From positions 1 through 28,712 of the forward strand of contig JAYMTF010000883.1 of NCBI GenBank assembly GCA_036897485.1: a DNA stretch of 28,712 nt. Reading direction: 5' to 3'. The DNA comes from Pelargonium nanum. Taxonomy: Eukaryota > Streptophyta > Magnoliopsida > Geraniales > Geraniaceae. The notes below the pieces were generated by a model, which did no database searches, was not told where the DNA came from, and worked only from the letters and a program-made list of their open reading frames with translations. Below, piece by piece: positions 21,701-28,517 of the stretch. Numbering within the stretch: the stretch's first letter is position 1; each line of letters begins with the position of its first letter. The translations under genes and the position numbers were made by a program.

Positions 21701-24090
21701 AAGCAACCTAAGGTTGCCGTTTGAGAGAAGGAAGTTTCAAGAGACTCTAAACATTGAATCAAGAAGCTTTGATTCTACTAGACTTAGAATTGCACCTTCA
21801 CACTTGTCTAGGCTGCAAAGTCTGTCTTCTTTAATATTTGAGTAATGATTATTTTTAGATTTAGATATGTGCACCATATAGTAGGTGCTTTTAGTCCTAT
21901 TTTGAATTTTCTCCTAGTTATTTTAGTTCAGGTAATGGCTCTGCACTCAAGTATTCTGATTTATTTATCTTCCAGATTAAGAGGCCCAACTCTAATAGAT
22001 TTAGTGGTAGTAGTAGTAGTTTCTAAAATAGTAATGTAATTCATTTTTGTCCATTGACTAAATGAACTCAGAAGTCAAAACTTTCTATCAATTATGCTTT
22101 TGTGGTATTTGTGACACAACCCAAACTTTAGGTGTAATACCAAGGTAGTTTTACTTCCCTCTCTTCTACAATTTAAATCCGCAGTAGTCACAGCCTAACA
22201 TTTTTATGAACCTAGAAAAAGATCCCTACACCAAAAAATCACCATCCTTGAAACCTAAACAACAGAGCCTGATTAAACAGAATATAATCACTGTGCATGG
22301 TACTGATGACACCTGTTGGATAGTAATTGAACTTTAAAATTCATGCCAGATTCCAAAAGCAAATGAACCCTTTATGCCTACATCATTGAGGAAGAAAAAG
22401 AAAAAAGAACAAAAATCATAAATTGTTCCATGTAAAAGGATATATAGTATGATGACTATTGAAAGAAACAGAGATCATCCAAGACAAGTCATAATTTCTA
22501 CTTGCTGATAAAAAAAAAAAGTCATAATTTCTACCATGTACTCATGTAGTAAACTAAAGATGGAAAGGAAGGCACAAACTTGTCCTACCTAATTAGCTAT
22601 TTGTCAATACTTTGCTAAGCCAGGAAGAATGATTACTCTACTGTAGGCTTACAGAAAGAAAAAGAAACATAAATGGATGACATTTACACTGTCTATTATG
22701 AAGCCGTTGCAGTTCAGGAATTCTTTTCATGAATTTACAGTGAGAGCATCAAATAAAAGATAATATTGCAAGGAAATGGAAAAATAATTTACATGGTATC
22801 CTACTAACCATTAATTCCTTGCATGGCACCACCGACAACATGTTGAGCAGCAACGTCATAAACATGACGAGTTGTTGTTGCAGGACCAAACACCCTATCT
22901 GCATCGACCACAAAAAACAGAAGACCTTTAGAAATTGGAAAGTAGGGGGGTGGGGGGGGGCATAAATGTTTCTAATAAGCTAAGATAGATCTCCAACCTT
23001 ATTTTTTATTTTATAATACCTCCTCAAAATAGCAAAATGTGGCTAAAACGCCTTAAGAAGTGGTTCAAAAATGAAAACATACCGCTAAGTTGATTAAAAT
23101 CATTCAGTGTGCAACTAGAAATTCAAAAAGAAGTCGACTGAAAATGCTTGGGCTCAAAAATATTTTCTTTCCTACATTCATATTAAGTCAAACAATTGAT
23201 TGTATTTTGGGACACAAATTCAACTCAAACAGAACACTAATAAAATTGATTGTATTTTTTGTGTAGTAGATGAGTTAGTATGAACATTAAAAGTAAAGCA
23301 ACAAAAATGAAGATTATATAGAGAAGTCGACTGAAAATGCTTGGGGTCTAAAATACTTCCTTTCCTACATTCCAAAATAAGTGTCCTTTATATTTTGAGA
23401 AAAATTAAGGAAAAATTAGTGAGGGTTGTATATTTAGTCTTCTATCCCCCATGAACATGTGTTCTAACAAACTCAATGATACTAACTAACGTATTATTGA
23501 GACATTATTGATAATTCATGCATAACTAATTTTGTAAAAAAGGAAAAAAAAAACACTTATTTTGTATTTTGGGACATAAATTCAACTCAAACAGAACACT
23601 AATGATTTGATTGTATTTCTTATGTAGTAGATGAGTTAGTATGAACTGAAAAGTAAAGCAAAAAAAATGAAGATACAGACCAAAGCCATAACCAATGTTG
23701 GAATTGTACTCATTCCTGACAGTATAATCCCCATCAGCATACCAAGCAATCTCGTCCCCTTTATTGATCTCTCTAGCACTATTCAAAAAAAGGACCAAAT
23801 CAGGCAACAAACCGGTCGCGACTAATCAAATGAACGAAGTCAAAACAGCAGTACCTGAGAGGACGAAACCTGACGGTGACCGTCACATTCTCCTTGGACC
23901 TGGTGGTGTCGATGGGCGGCGGGGTGGAAGGCCTCGGCGTGGGGGCGGCGGAGGCGGCCGATAGCCGGGACGGCGGGCGGGACGAAGGAGTGACCGGGCG
24001 GCTGGACGATTTAGCCGGCGGCTGCGCCGGAGACTTGCTGCGTGACCGGAAAGGGGAGATGGAGGAGCGGTGGGACCTGGAGGTGGACAT
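3722..24090 (-). CDS. KIN-7C: KIN-7 family kinesin motor protein (MKRP1/KIN-7C-like), 25 coding exons
   Basis: Plus-end-type microtubule motor with a long coiled-coil tail. Exons in transcription order (high-low): 24090-23855, 23778-23681, 22898-22809, 20305-20253, 20024-19959, 19877-19824, 19092-19033, 18516-18438, 18123-18056, 16586-16524, 16439-16335, 15766-15662, 15434-15327, 15243-15097, 13965-13783, 13595-13425, 11266-11027, 10288-10148, 10045-9920, 8313-8263, 8165-8118, 6507-6202, 6056-5406, 4624-4535, 3739-3722. Every border is GT/AG and the total, 3357 nt, divides by three (1118 aa). Introns 1 (phase 2) and 2, 3 and 8 (phase 1) are out of phase; the rest are phase 0. The ATG at 24090 is the first in frame after an upstream in-frame TAG. 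Motor motifs are intact, so this looks like a working gene. The orthology to Arabidopsis At1g21730 is from remembered sequence; mitochondrial location is known only for that relative. The last exon is the weakest call. Confidence 0.93.
4535..6056 (-). CDS. KIN-7C: KIN-7 exons 23-24: main tail coiled coil and C-terminal helix
   Basis: Exon 23 (5406-6056, residues 867-1083) is the longest exon. It encodes the conserved [20 protein letters not shown] and [13 protein letters not shown] segments and then [18 protein letters not shown], all hallmarks of the KIN-7 tail, ending [10 protein letters not shown]. Exon 24 (4535-4624, residues 1084-1113) encodes [19 protein letters not shown] and ends KICHAK. 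The donor after exon 24 is AAG/GTGATG. If that intron were retained, a different short C-terminus would end at 4475. Confidence 0.88.
4763..5321. repeat. Near-tandem duplication of a 274-bp unit in intron 23
   Basis: Copy 1 is 4763-5036 and copy 2 is 5048-5321, in direct orientation, separated by 11 bp. Both run from CAAGCTGTTTAAGAT to CCCTTGCAACTAAACTC, differ at a modest number of scattered positions and small indels, and keep shared landmarks such as ATTATTTAGGCATAACC. Copy 2 ends 84 bp from the exon 23 donor. No transposon ends were seen, so unequal crossing-over or replication slippage is the simplest origin. Confidence 0.9.
6202..8313 (-). CDS. KIN-7C: KIN-7 exons 20-22: tail coiled coil
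   Basis: Exon 20 (8263-8313) gives [17 protein letters not shown], exon 21 (8118-8165) gives [16 protein letters not shown], and exon 22 (6202-6507) runs from [18 protein letters not shown] to [11 protein letters not shown] and ends SQVLLQ (residues 732-866). These are short heptad-rich blocks followed by a less ordered acidic linker. The blocks match the tail of the Arabidopsis MKRP1 protein as I remember it, which supports the subgroup call. The intervening intron 21 (1610 bp) carries two transposon-derived structures. Confidence 0.88.
6552..6959 (-). mobile_element. Tandem TRIM-like LTR array fossil in intron 21
   Basis: On the minus strand, an LTR-like unit (6862-6959, starting TGTTAAAGTATCCCACATTG) is followed by a tRNA-Met-type primer site at 6850-6861, a short spacer with a purine-rich end, a second LTR-like unit (6694-6759) and another primer-site-like word at 6682-6693. 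A weaker third LTR-like stretch lies at about 6552-6640. The layout fits a terminal-repeat retrotransposon in miniature that became tandem by LTR recombination. It has no coding capacity; it is degraded and appears old. Confidence 0.6.
7096..7861. mobile_element. 766-bp foldback MULE-type element with 9-bp target duplication, intron 21
   Basis: Almost the whole element is an inverted repeat: arms of roughly 360 bp face each other around a short loop near 7455-7495. The outer ends are GGGGGTAATTTAACATAATT and, inverted, GGGGTAACTTCTCGTAAATA. A perfect 9-bp duplication, ATAATATTT, flanks it at 7087-7095 and 7862-7870. Inner matching words include TGCTAGAAATATAAATAA and AAGAAGTGTTCATGATTTTTT. 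No protein is encoded. Transcribed as part of intron 21, it could fold into a very long hairpin RNA. Confidence 0.85.
8962..9275 (+). mobile_element. TRIM (miniature LTR retrotransposon) fossil in intron 19
   Basis: A shortened 5' LTR copy begins at 8962 (TATTAAGTGATCCCACATC). A tRNA-Met primer site, TGGTATCAGAGCC, is at 9002-9014, and the internal region is only ~105 bp. A polypurine tract, GAGGGAG, at 9122-9128 precedes the 3' LTR at 9129-9275, which starts TGTTAAGTGATCCCGCATCG and has a TATATATAG motif. There is no coding capacity, as expected for TRIMs. The two LTR copies are unequal in length and no target duplication was seen, so it is a degraded copy. Confidence 0.8.
9920..13595 (-). 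CDS. KIN-7C: KIN-7 exons 16-19: linker and second coiled coil
   Basis: Exon 16 (13425-13595, residues 506-562) ends in a basic [12 protein letters not shown] patch typical of this KIN-7 subgroup. Exon 17 (11027-11266, 563-642) is a low-complexity Ser-rich linker with [11 protein letters not shown] and GDLFFSTV. Exon 18 (10148-10288, 643-689) begins a coiled coil with [18 protein letters not shown]. Exon 19 (9920-10045, 690-731) continues it with [14 protein letters not shown]. All joins are phase 0. Intron 16 is 2158 bp because it contains a Pack-MULE-like insertion. Confidence 0.88.
11517..11586. repeat. Internal palindrome next to the left TIR of the Pack-MULE
   Basis: CCGGAAAATTCATGTCTT on the left is mirrored by AAGACATGAATTTTCCGG on the right, with about 30 bp between, forming a strong stem. 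It lies just inside the left inverted repeat. It may be a subterminal extension or a remnant of a smaller foldback. Confidence 0.7.
11756..12091 (+). pseudogene. Captured gene fragment(s) inside the Pack-MULE
   Basis: An open plus-strand frame of about 110 codons runs through the GC-rich interior. It begins around [20 protein letters not shown], continues into a hydrophobic run [14 protein letters not shown] that resembles a membrane segment, and ends in a Ser/Pro-rich stretch. The nucleotide segment CTCTCCCTCGCTCTCAT with its downstream TTCGTCGA-ATGGCT occurs twice, at about 11842-11887 and 12027-12072, so the interior holds duplicated or separately captured pieces. I do not recognise the parent gene. 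The codon-like periodicity and GC content differ sharply from the host intron. Confidence 0.55.
13783..15243 (-). CDS. KIN-7C: KIN-7 exons 14-15: neck and first coiled coil
   Basis: Exon 14 (15097-15243) encodes residues 396-444, opening with [14 protein letters not shown], the conserved KIN-7 neck, then a Gln/Leu-rich heptad run. Exon 15 (13783-13965) encodes 445-505: a coiled coil ([18 protein letters not shown]) followed by the KIN-7 signature [14 protein letters not shown] and a basic [10 protein letters not shown] segment. Both borders join in phase 0. The 1131-bp intron between them shows no recognisable element. Confidence 0.9.
15327..23778 (-). CDS. KIN-7C: KIN-7 exons 2-13: kinesin motor domain
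   Basis: Twelve short exons (53-108 nt) carry residues 79-395, the ATPase and microtubule-binding head. The P-loop GVTSSGKT is at 148-155 (exon 4, 20253-20305). Switch I, NLLSSRSH, is at 256-263 (exon 9, 18056-18123). Switch II, DLAGSE, is at 293-298 (exon 11, 16335-16439). [15 protein letters not shown] spans exons 6-7. [14 protein letters not shown] and [17 protein letters not shown] mark the alpha4-alpha5 region (exons 11-12). [15 protein letters not shown] closes the head in exon 13. All nucleotide-contacting motifs seen are intact. Introns 3 (2503 bp) and 9 (1469 bp) are much enlarged by insertions. Confidence 0.93.
16881..16991 (-). mobile_element. TRIM LTR relic in intron 9, related to the intron 19 TRIM
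   Basis: On the minus strand a polypurine-like GTGAGGTGAAG precedes TGTTGAAGTGGTGAC. The following ~110 bp share GTTGACCTTTTAGTAGTGGA, TAGCCCATTA and TGAAA-TTAAC with the 3' LTR at 9129-9275, in the opposite genomic orientation. Only one LTR and a bit of the internal region are evident. An old, incomplete copy. Confidence 0.65.
17537..17884. mobile_element. Foldback MITE-like element in intron 9
   Basis: About 350 bp in which the left arm (TATCATACTTAATCCTT ... CCCTTATACCACTCGATCTCAT) is matched by the inverted right arm (TATCATACTTGATCATT ... TCCTTATACTAATTGATCTCAT). The centre near 17695 is itself a palindrome of ATATTTTGCACATG and CATGTGTAAAATAT. Ends are approximate and no clean target duplication was found. 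Non-coding and moderately diverged. Confidence 0.7.
18168..18208. repeat. GC/GA microsatellite near exon 9 acceptor
   Basis: CGCGCTCGCGCGC followed by a (GA)n run with one AAAG interruption. In the transcript it becomes a (CU)-rich tract about 45-85 nt upstream of the exon 9 acceptor, so it may lengthen the pyrimidine tract. Confidence 0.9.
18592..18988. mobile_element. Foldback MITE-like element in intron 7
   Basis: Two ~170-bp inverted arms (about 18592-18755 and 18805-18988) share TAATGAGGTGATGACACCTCA, CTTGGATCCAG, GCTCCCACAAATTCACTTG and GGCTTAGG-TAAGCC, separated by a TATATAGA/GA-rich spacer at about 18756-18804. The arms contain smaller nested palindromes of the GGCTTA type. The ends read GTCTAAGCCAATTAG and, inverted, GCCTAAGACAATTAG. 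No unambiguous target duplication because of flanking TA repeats. Non-coding. Confidence 0.75.
20925..21170 (-). mobile_element. 3' end of a Copia element (pol tail, polypurine tract, LTR) in intron 3
   Basis: On the minus strand the polypurine word CCAACTTGAGGGGG at 21139-21152 is preceded by a trace of the RNase H C-terminus and followed by an LTR-like stretch (about 20925-21136) with TATATAAAGG as a TATA box. The arrangement is the standard Copia 3' end. It is a broken, short remnant and looks old. It lies within the 2.5-kb intron 3. Confidence 0.6.
21171..22808. other. Remaining intron 3 sequence, possibly further degraded element
   Basis: Apart from the LTR remnant this part of intron 3 has no recognised domain. 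A purine-rich tract (AAAGAAAAAGAAAAATAAAG type) lies near 21510-21660. A 29-bp word at 21772-21800 nearly repeats 21108-21136, the LTR edge, so a second LTR trace may exist. Small open frames at 21663-22039 show no family resemblance. Confidence 0.35.
22945..22960 (+). repeat. G-tract in intron 2
   Basis: Six G, one T, nine G on the plus strand. In the kinesin transcript this is a C-tract about 45-60 nt upstream of the exon 3 acceptor, where it may act as part of the pyrimidine tract. Confidence 0.9.
23130..23677. repeat. Interleaved direct repeats in intron 2
   Basis: Block A (GAAGTCGACTGAAAATGCTT...CCTACATTC) occurs at 23130-23180 and 23323-23373. Block B (TGTATTTTGGGACA...GTAGATGAGTTAGTATGAAC...AAAATGAAG) occurs at about 23201-23313 and 23563-23675. 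The order is A-B-A-B, so a ~190-bp segment was duplicated and the second copy later split by an insertion. The second B copy reaches to within a few bases of the exon 2 donor. Confidence 0.85.
23372..23575. mobile_element. Stowaway-like MITE inserted between repeat blocks
   Basis: The left end reads CCAAAATAAGTGTCC and the right end ACACTTATTTTGTATTTTGGGA, an imperfect inverted pair matching the well-known plant wording CCCAAAATAAGTGTC of Tc1/mariner Stowaway elements. It separates block A' from block B' in the repeat array. Part of the right-end similarity overlaps block B, so borders are approximate. Confidence 0.5.
23855..24090 (-). CDS. KIN-7C: KIN-7 exon 1: basic N-terminal extension and first motor strand
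   Basis: Encodes residues 1-78 plus two bases of Ser79. It starts [12 protein letters not shown] and has about 60 residues rich in Ser, Arg, Pro and Ala with almost no acidic residues, then enters the motor at [13 protein letters not shown]. Such a leader is compatible with a mitochondrial or plastid targeting peptide, as reported for the MKRP kinesins, but could equally be a disordered regulatory tail. The exon is far more GC-rich than the rest of the gene, which is common for first exons of plant genes. The donor is CTCAG/GTACTG. Confidence 0.9.
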
Positions 24091-24317
24091 TGAAGAGACT
24101 CGGTCACATGTCAATGGCGATGCCGGCTAGAGAGAAGGGAGGGACCTTGGTTGCTGCTCCGCTCCCTCCAAAACTAGCCTATATTTTACTACTGTTCTGT
24201 CTTTGAATTTGTCCAAAACTCTGGTTTTACTTTTCTGTTTCCGTGTTGAAATTACTATTTTGACCTTCCCTTGTCATTTTCTTGTGTTTGCATTACATAA
24301 ATAAGATATATCGGTAC
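24091..24317 (-). promoter_or_regulatory. Short 5' flank: likely 5' UTR and core promoter of the kinesin gene
   Basis: About 230 bp separate the start codon from the end of a LINE relic. An AT-rich patch with TATATC and TTATTTATG on the minus strand at about 24295-24315 could serve as a core promoter. A C/T-rich stretch nearer the ATG resembles a plant 5' UTR. No experimental-grade promoter motif is visible, so the core promoter must be compact or lie partly inside the LINE remnant. Confidence 0.3.
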
Positions 24318-25166
24318 TATTTTTCTTTTATCGAACACCACTAGTATGGTGGGGTTTGGCAAAGACCCCTACCCGTCAAATAGAAAGAAGAACAACACAA
24401 GGAGGGGGGCATGAACCTAACCTTCAAACCCGAATGGGTTACAAAAAATATGTTCCCTCGACAAAAGGTAGTACTCCCCAAATTGTCCTTCCCAATGACC
24501 TCCCCAAAAGCCAGGGGAAAGGCATCAACAGAGAACTCGACCAAATGTTGAGATAGAGAAATACCAAAGCCCGCTAATCAATCCGCAGCGCGGTTAGCCT
24601 CGCGAAGAATGTAAACTATCTTGGTTTGACTCAATAAATAGCGTCAGTCCAGCCAAAGGTGACTGGGAGACCACGGGAAACGAGCATTACCTTGCATCAT
24701 GTCCACCACCAACTTAGAGTCAGCTTCCACATAATCTACGAAGATGTTATGAGTAGCACAATAATTCAACCCATGACGAAGAGCTTGAAGCTCAGCATGG
24801 TTATTGGTTCCCCCAAATTACGGGGTAAGCACAACCTCCCCATTACTATCTCGAACCGCACCACCATAAGCTGATAACATGTTCCTAGACGCCCCGTCGA
24901 TGCTTAGACACCAGGACCTCGCCAAAGGTCTTGACCAATGAACACATCTCGATGGCCTAAAACACTTCCGAGGCGGTAAAATCATCAAATCATATAGAGT
25001 GCTAGTCTCCCAAATATTCGAAACTCGTTTAAGCACAAGGGAAATAAATCGTGAAGCCAACGACGAGTTGTCATAATAATTATGTCAAGGGACATCTTGA
25101 TTCCCTCAAACCGGCTTTGATTCCGAGCCTTCCATAACTCCCACAAGGCACACATATTAGACCAAA
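24318..25166 (-). mobile_element. 5'-truncated LINE relic: RNase H domain and 3' end
   Basis: On the minus strand the sequence encodes the tail of a plant L1-type ORF2. A MCALWELWKARNQSRFEGIK segment (about 25090-25160) precedes an RNase H domain: SIDGASRNMLSAYGG with the first Asp, NHAELQALRHGL with the Glu, and EADSKLVVDMMQ with the next Asp. In-frame stops interrupt it (for example TAA just after EVVLTP), so it is dead. The 3' end has a typical LINE trailer ending GTGTTCGATAAAAGAAAAATAG near 24318-24335. It lies just upstream of the kinesin gene, in the same orientation. Confidence 0.8.
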
Positions 25167-25210
25167 CTAGGTTTTGATCTCGTGCATTGCACGGGTAGTC
25201 AAAACTTATA
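25167..25210 (-). mobile_element. Helitron 3' terminus
   Basis: On the minus strand: ACCCGTGCAATGCACGAG, a short stem-loop, then ten bases, then CTAG at 25170-25167 followed by T. This is the classic plant Helitron 3' end (hairpin about 10 nt before CTRR, insertion between A and T). The element body should extend to higher coordinates. Its 5' TC end was not identified, so total length is unknown. Confidence 0.6.
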
Positions 25211-25538
25211 ACGAAAAATATTGTTTATATGATTAGAGGTGCAGTTTGAGGTGTTTTGATTTTTATTTCACTTCAATAATTTAGTTTTACTACAAAACGA
25301 TTGCTCATTTCAATAGAATTGCGATGTGACATGTTTGAATTTATCTTCATTTCAATAGCTTATTACAAATGACCATGTTTACGTAAGACTTTCATATGAC
25401 CATTTGAACTTAAAAATTTTCATTGTTAACTACATGAAAAATTATAATATAAGTTAATCTTTCAAGTTCAATATATCATGTTTGAATTATACACTAAAAC
25501 ACATTTTCTTACGTTTAACAGAAAAGTCTGCCCCTTAA
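25211..25538. other. AT-rich sequence, probably Helitron body
   Basis: Low-complexity AT-rich DNA with no open frame or domain; probably interior of the non-autonomous Helitron whose 3' end is at 25167. Confidence 0.3.
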
Positions 25539-25674
25539 GGGGTGACGCAATGGTCAAGACACACATCTCCATGTGGGAGGTCGTGGGTTCAAATCACATT
25601 GCGTCGAGTGGGGTGGGATTTTGGGTTAAAAGAGGGGAGCTATCCCCTATTGTGTAGCTCAACTTAAAAAAAAA
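25539..25674 (+). mobile_element. tRNA-derived SINE
   Basis: Begins GGGGTGACGCAATGGTCAAGA (A-box-like), has GTCGTGGGTTCAAATCAC as a B box about 45 bp on, and ends in a (TTA)A10 tail at about 25663-25674. This is the organisation of plant Au-like SINEs transcribed by RNA polymerase III. No clear target-site duplication was found. It lies within the presumed Helitron. Confidence 0.75.
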
Positions 25675-26580
25675 GTATAATCTAGAATACACATCCATGA
25701 GTTAATTTAATTCATCAATTAAACTATATTCACTTGAATTATAAAATTTTGAGTAAAAAAATATATCAAAGTTGTTGTATTTCTAAATTTCATCATGTCA
25801 TATTTAATTTCAAAATTAAAACATATCTCAATAAGTTTTTAGCAAATAAATTTTTATCAATGTTTTTTTAAGGGAATTTTTACCAATGTTAAACTGAATG
25901 AGAAATGAATCGTGTACATATTTAGATTAAGATTTTAACAATTCATATCCATAAAAGTTGTATAAAATTATATGTTATTCACAGTTTTAATGTCATCTTA
26001 TTTTGTTAGTCTTTTACGATATTTAATAAAAATCTCAAATTGCGTCTCTATGGTAGACATAAAATATTTGTTCAACACTAATTTCACGCTATATTGGCCA
26101 CCATTTTTTTATATTCTTTTCAATTTTTGATGATTCATCGATTACCATTGGGAGATAAGAAGGGTACAAATCATTAATACATTTCAATATACCAATTTTA
26201 GAGTCAACATCTCCAACAAAACCAACTACTGAAACAATAGACATGTTATACCATCGTCAACCATATGAACTTTTACCTCCAGTCAAATTTATTGTTGTCT
26301 CTACATTCATAAGTGGTCAATCTGAACTATTATGTCAAAATAGCAAGAGGCGTGAATTTTGTATTATACATAGAAAAAAAAGGTTAATTGAACAAAACTA
26401 TCTTGTACTTATAACGTTTTGCACATAAAAACCTTGTACTGTGAAAATATACACATCACCGAAATCAAAACATAACCTAATCAAATACAAACAAAAATCA
26501 GAACCAAATCAAATGCAGATCAAAATAAAACCAAAATCAAATATCAATTTTAACAAATGAAATCAAAACAAAACAAATAA
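25675..26580. other. AT-rich intergenic sequence, nothing firmly recognised
   Basis: No gene. Near 26380-26450 the wording GGTTAATTGAACAAAACTATCTTG ... TTTTGCACATAAAAACC resembles ends of plant MULE-type non-autonomous elements, which could pair loosely with the end seen near 27380. Evidence is weak. Confidence 0.3.
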
Positions 26581-27180
26581 AAAAATTGGTGGATCTGAGC
26601 ATCATCGGAGACGACGCCGGAGCAGAGGGCACAGATGGTGGTGGAGATTTGGGCTGTTCGTGCTCCTCTGTCGATTCGCCGTGAGATCTGGGCACAAACA
26701 CGCTGGTCGGAGACGACCATACTCGCCGGAGACGAGACGCCGCTGGATCCGGTCATCATCGGAGCCTATCGTTGCCGGAGTCGTTCGCTGCCGCCATCGC
26801 CATCCATCGTCTCATCAGAGTTTGAGCGTCTTGCTCTTCTTTAGATCTCGACGGAGATCGACCATATCTCGAGAAGGAGTCAGCAAGCCACGTTGTGCTC
26901 GTCGTCGAGCTGGAAAGCTGAAGTCGTTCGCTGCCGCCATCGCCATCCGCCGTGCTCATTGAAACTGAAGTTGGAGCGACGTGCTGTTCTCCATATCTCG
27001 ACGAAGATCGAACAGATCTCGAACGATGGACGTCACCGGCGTAGAAGGGTGGTGGTGGCGATGGGCCGTGAGCGGCGAAGAGATCGACGACGAGGAGATC
27101 GACGACGAGCAGCTCGATGGAGAAAAGCAGATCGGCGGTGAGGAGACGACCAGATCGACGAAGAAGAAGGTATTTTTTAA
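26581..27180. other. GC-rich coding-like block with internal direct repeats
   Basis: An abrupt change from AT-rich DNA to GC-rich text full of GATCTCGACGAAGATCG-type words. Several overlapping open frames (26635-26844, 26893-27141 on plus; 26756-26959 on minus) give only Arg/Ser/Asp-rich low-complexity proteins with no family resemblance. A 27-bp word (AGTCGTTCGCTGCCGCCATC and seven more bases) is repeated exactly at 26779-26805 and 26922-26948. It may be captured exon sequence inside a MULE-like element, or the 5' part of a decayed gene. I do not assign a function. Confidence 0.4.
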
Positions 27181-27447
27181 AAAAATTAATTAAACTTAAG
27201 GGCTTGTTTGGGTGTAAAAAAATAATCGGTTAGGGGTATTTTAGTCTTTTCGCATATTCAATTAACGGGGTTATGACAGAAAGCCCAAATCGAAACTACA
27301 GGGGGTTATGTGCCATGAACTAAACCATAAGGTGTTATTTGCTTTTAGTCATAACCCCATAGGGGTTATCTGCAATTTGCTCTTATTTTTATGTATTACT
27401 CTATTGTCCTCTTAATATGAAAGAGCACAACAGAGCATGGGGAAAGT
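27181..27447. other. Possible right end of a MULE-like element
   Basis: Contains AGGGGTATTTTAGTCTTTT, CTACAGGGGGTTATGTGCC and a terminal GGGGTTATCTGCAATTTGCTC. These phrases are typical of plant non-autonomous element ends. A matching left end was not securely found, and no target duplication could be defined. Confidence 0.35.
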
Positions 27448-27824
27448 GTTATGGGCTCTATATGTTATTAGTTGGTCATAGTGGGCAGTGAGTTGGGGCT
27501 GGTTACAGCGAGCTGTAGCCCCGTAGGTGCGTAAGCTCAGAAAGTGAAGAAGCCCAAGCGTAATTCCAATTCTACTAGAATTAGTAGGGTACAAATTATA
27601 GGTATAAATACACATTAGATCAAAGAATAAGGTACAATTTCATTAGCACACATTACTGTTTACACAATTCAACTCCCTCTATTCACGTATCTGACTTGAG
27701 CGTCGGAGGGGCCTAAAGGAGACAATCTTCACCAGGCCTTGTTTTGCAGGTGTTGTCCGAGAGCTGCCGGTTGGAAAGTCGCGGGAGTCCAGTGTCCTTG
27801 CTCTCCCATCTTCGTGTACCAACA
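27448..27824 (+). mobile_element. LTR-like fossil, probably Ty3/Gypsy or a large non-autonomous LTR element
   Basis: Starts TGTTATGGGCTCTATATG, has GGTATAAATACAC as a TATA box near 27601-27613, and contains the phrase CTGACTTGAGCGTCGGAGGG at about 27690-27710, wording I associate with plant Gypsy-type LTRs downstream of the transcription start. It ends near TACCAACA. No matching second LTR or target duplication is visible, so it may be a solo or broken LTR of uncertain age. Confidence 0.45.
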
Positions 27825-28517
27825 CCAAAAACATCAAACTTGAGAGTGGAGCATTAACATTCAAACTTGGAAAATGTAAGCTTTAATTGTTTTTTGTTTT
27901 TTTATGTGTGTGTTAGAATGTATTGTTTATGCATTTCATAGAATGAACTACGAGATTGTAAAACAATATTGTGTGGCTTTATTTTGGATACTCAATAATA
28001 AAATTTTGAAGTAGATGAGTTTTTAGATTATTTTGTTATGAATGTTCTAGAAGTTTAGGGTTTTGCTTATGATTTAGGGTTTGAAAATAAGCTATCTTTT
28101 TATTCTAACATATGCTGTAGAAAGTTAGGAAAAAATTCAATTTGTATGTTAGATCTGATTCATGTATTTCATAGGATAAATTAGAGTTCTTTACATATTT
28201 CATAGAATGAGTCTTTATCTTGTATGTTTTTCATTATTTCGTGTTTATGTCGTTCACAAATCTCACATCCTATTGTCTCTGCTTATTTTATAAAAAAATT
28301 TAGTTTCAGATTAGATACACAATGTATCATGTAAGCTTATAATACAATTGAGGATGATGGAATTTTTGGAGTATGATTCTCAATTTTTATTATTTTGAAT
28401 TATGTGAATGATTGTCATTTTTTGTTTCTTTGATGAATTGATGAAGTAAATAATTGCTTATGTTTTGAAATACTATATCACTTTTATACATATCATTTAC
28501 ATTGTTTTTGTTATAGC
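27825..28517 (+). other. AT-rich stretch upstream of the MULE domain, likely non-coding
   Basis: T-rich DNA with repeats of the word CATTTCATAGAATGA near 27930 and 28195. It ends TTTTTGTTATAG just before the MULE reading frame, which would serve as a splice acceptor, so it could be a 5' intron of the transposase gene. Confidence 0.35.

Noticed and set aside
23876-24130. Plus-strand and other-frame open frames over kinesin exon 1
   Set aside because: GC-rich antisense shadow of exon 1; the minus frame with RFRPL joins correctly to the motor domain.
27679-27864. Minus-strand 61-codon open frame
   Set aside because: Lies across the LTR-like fossil, antisense to its TATA motif, with no recognised domain.
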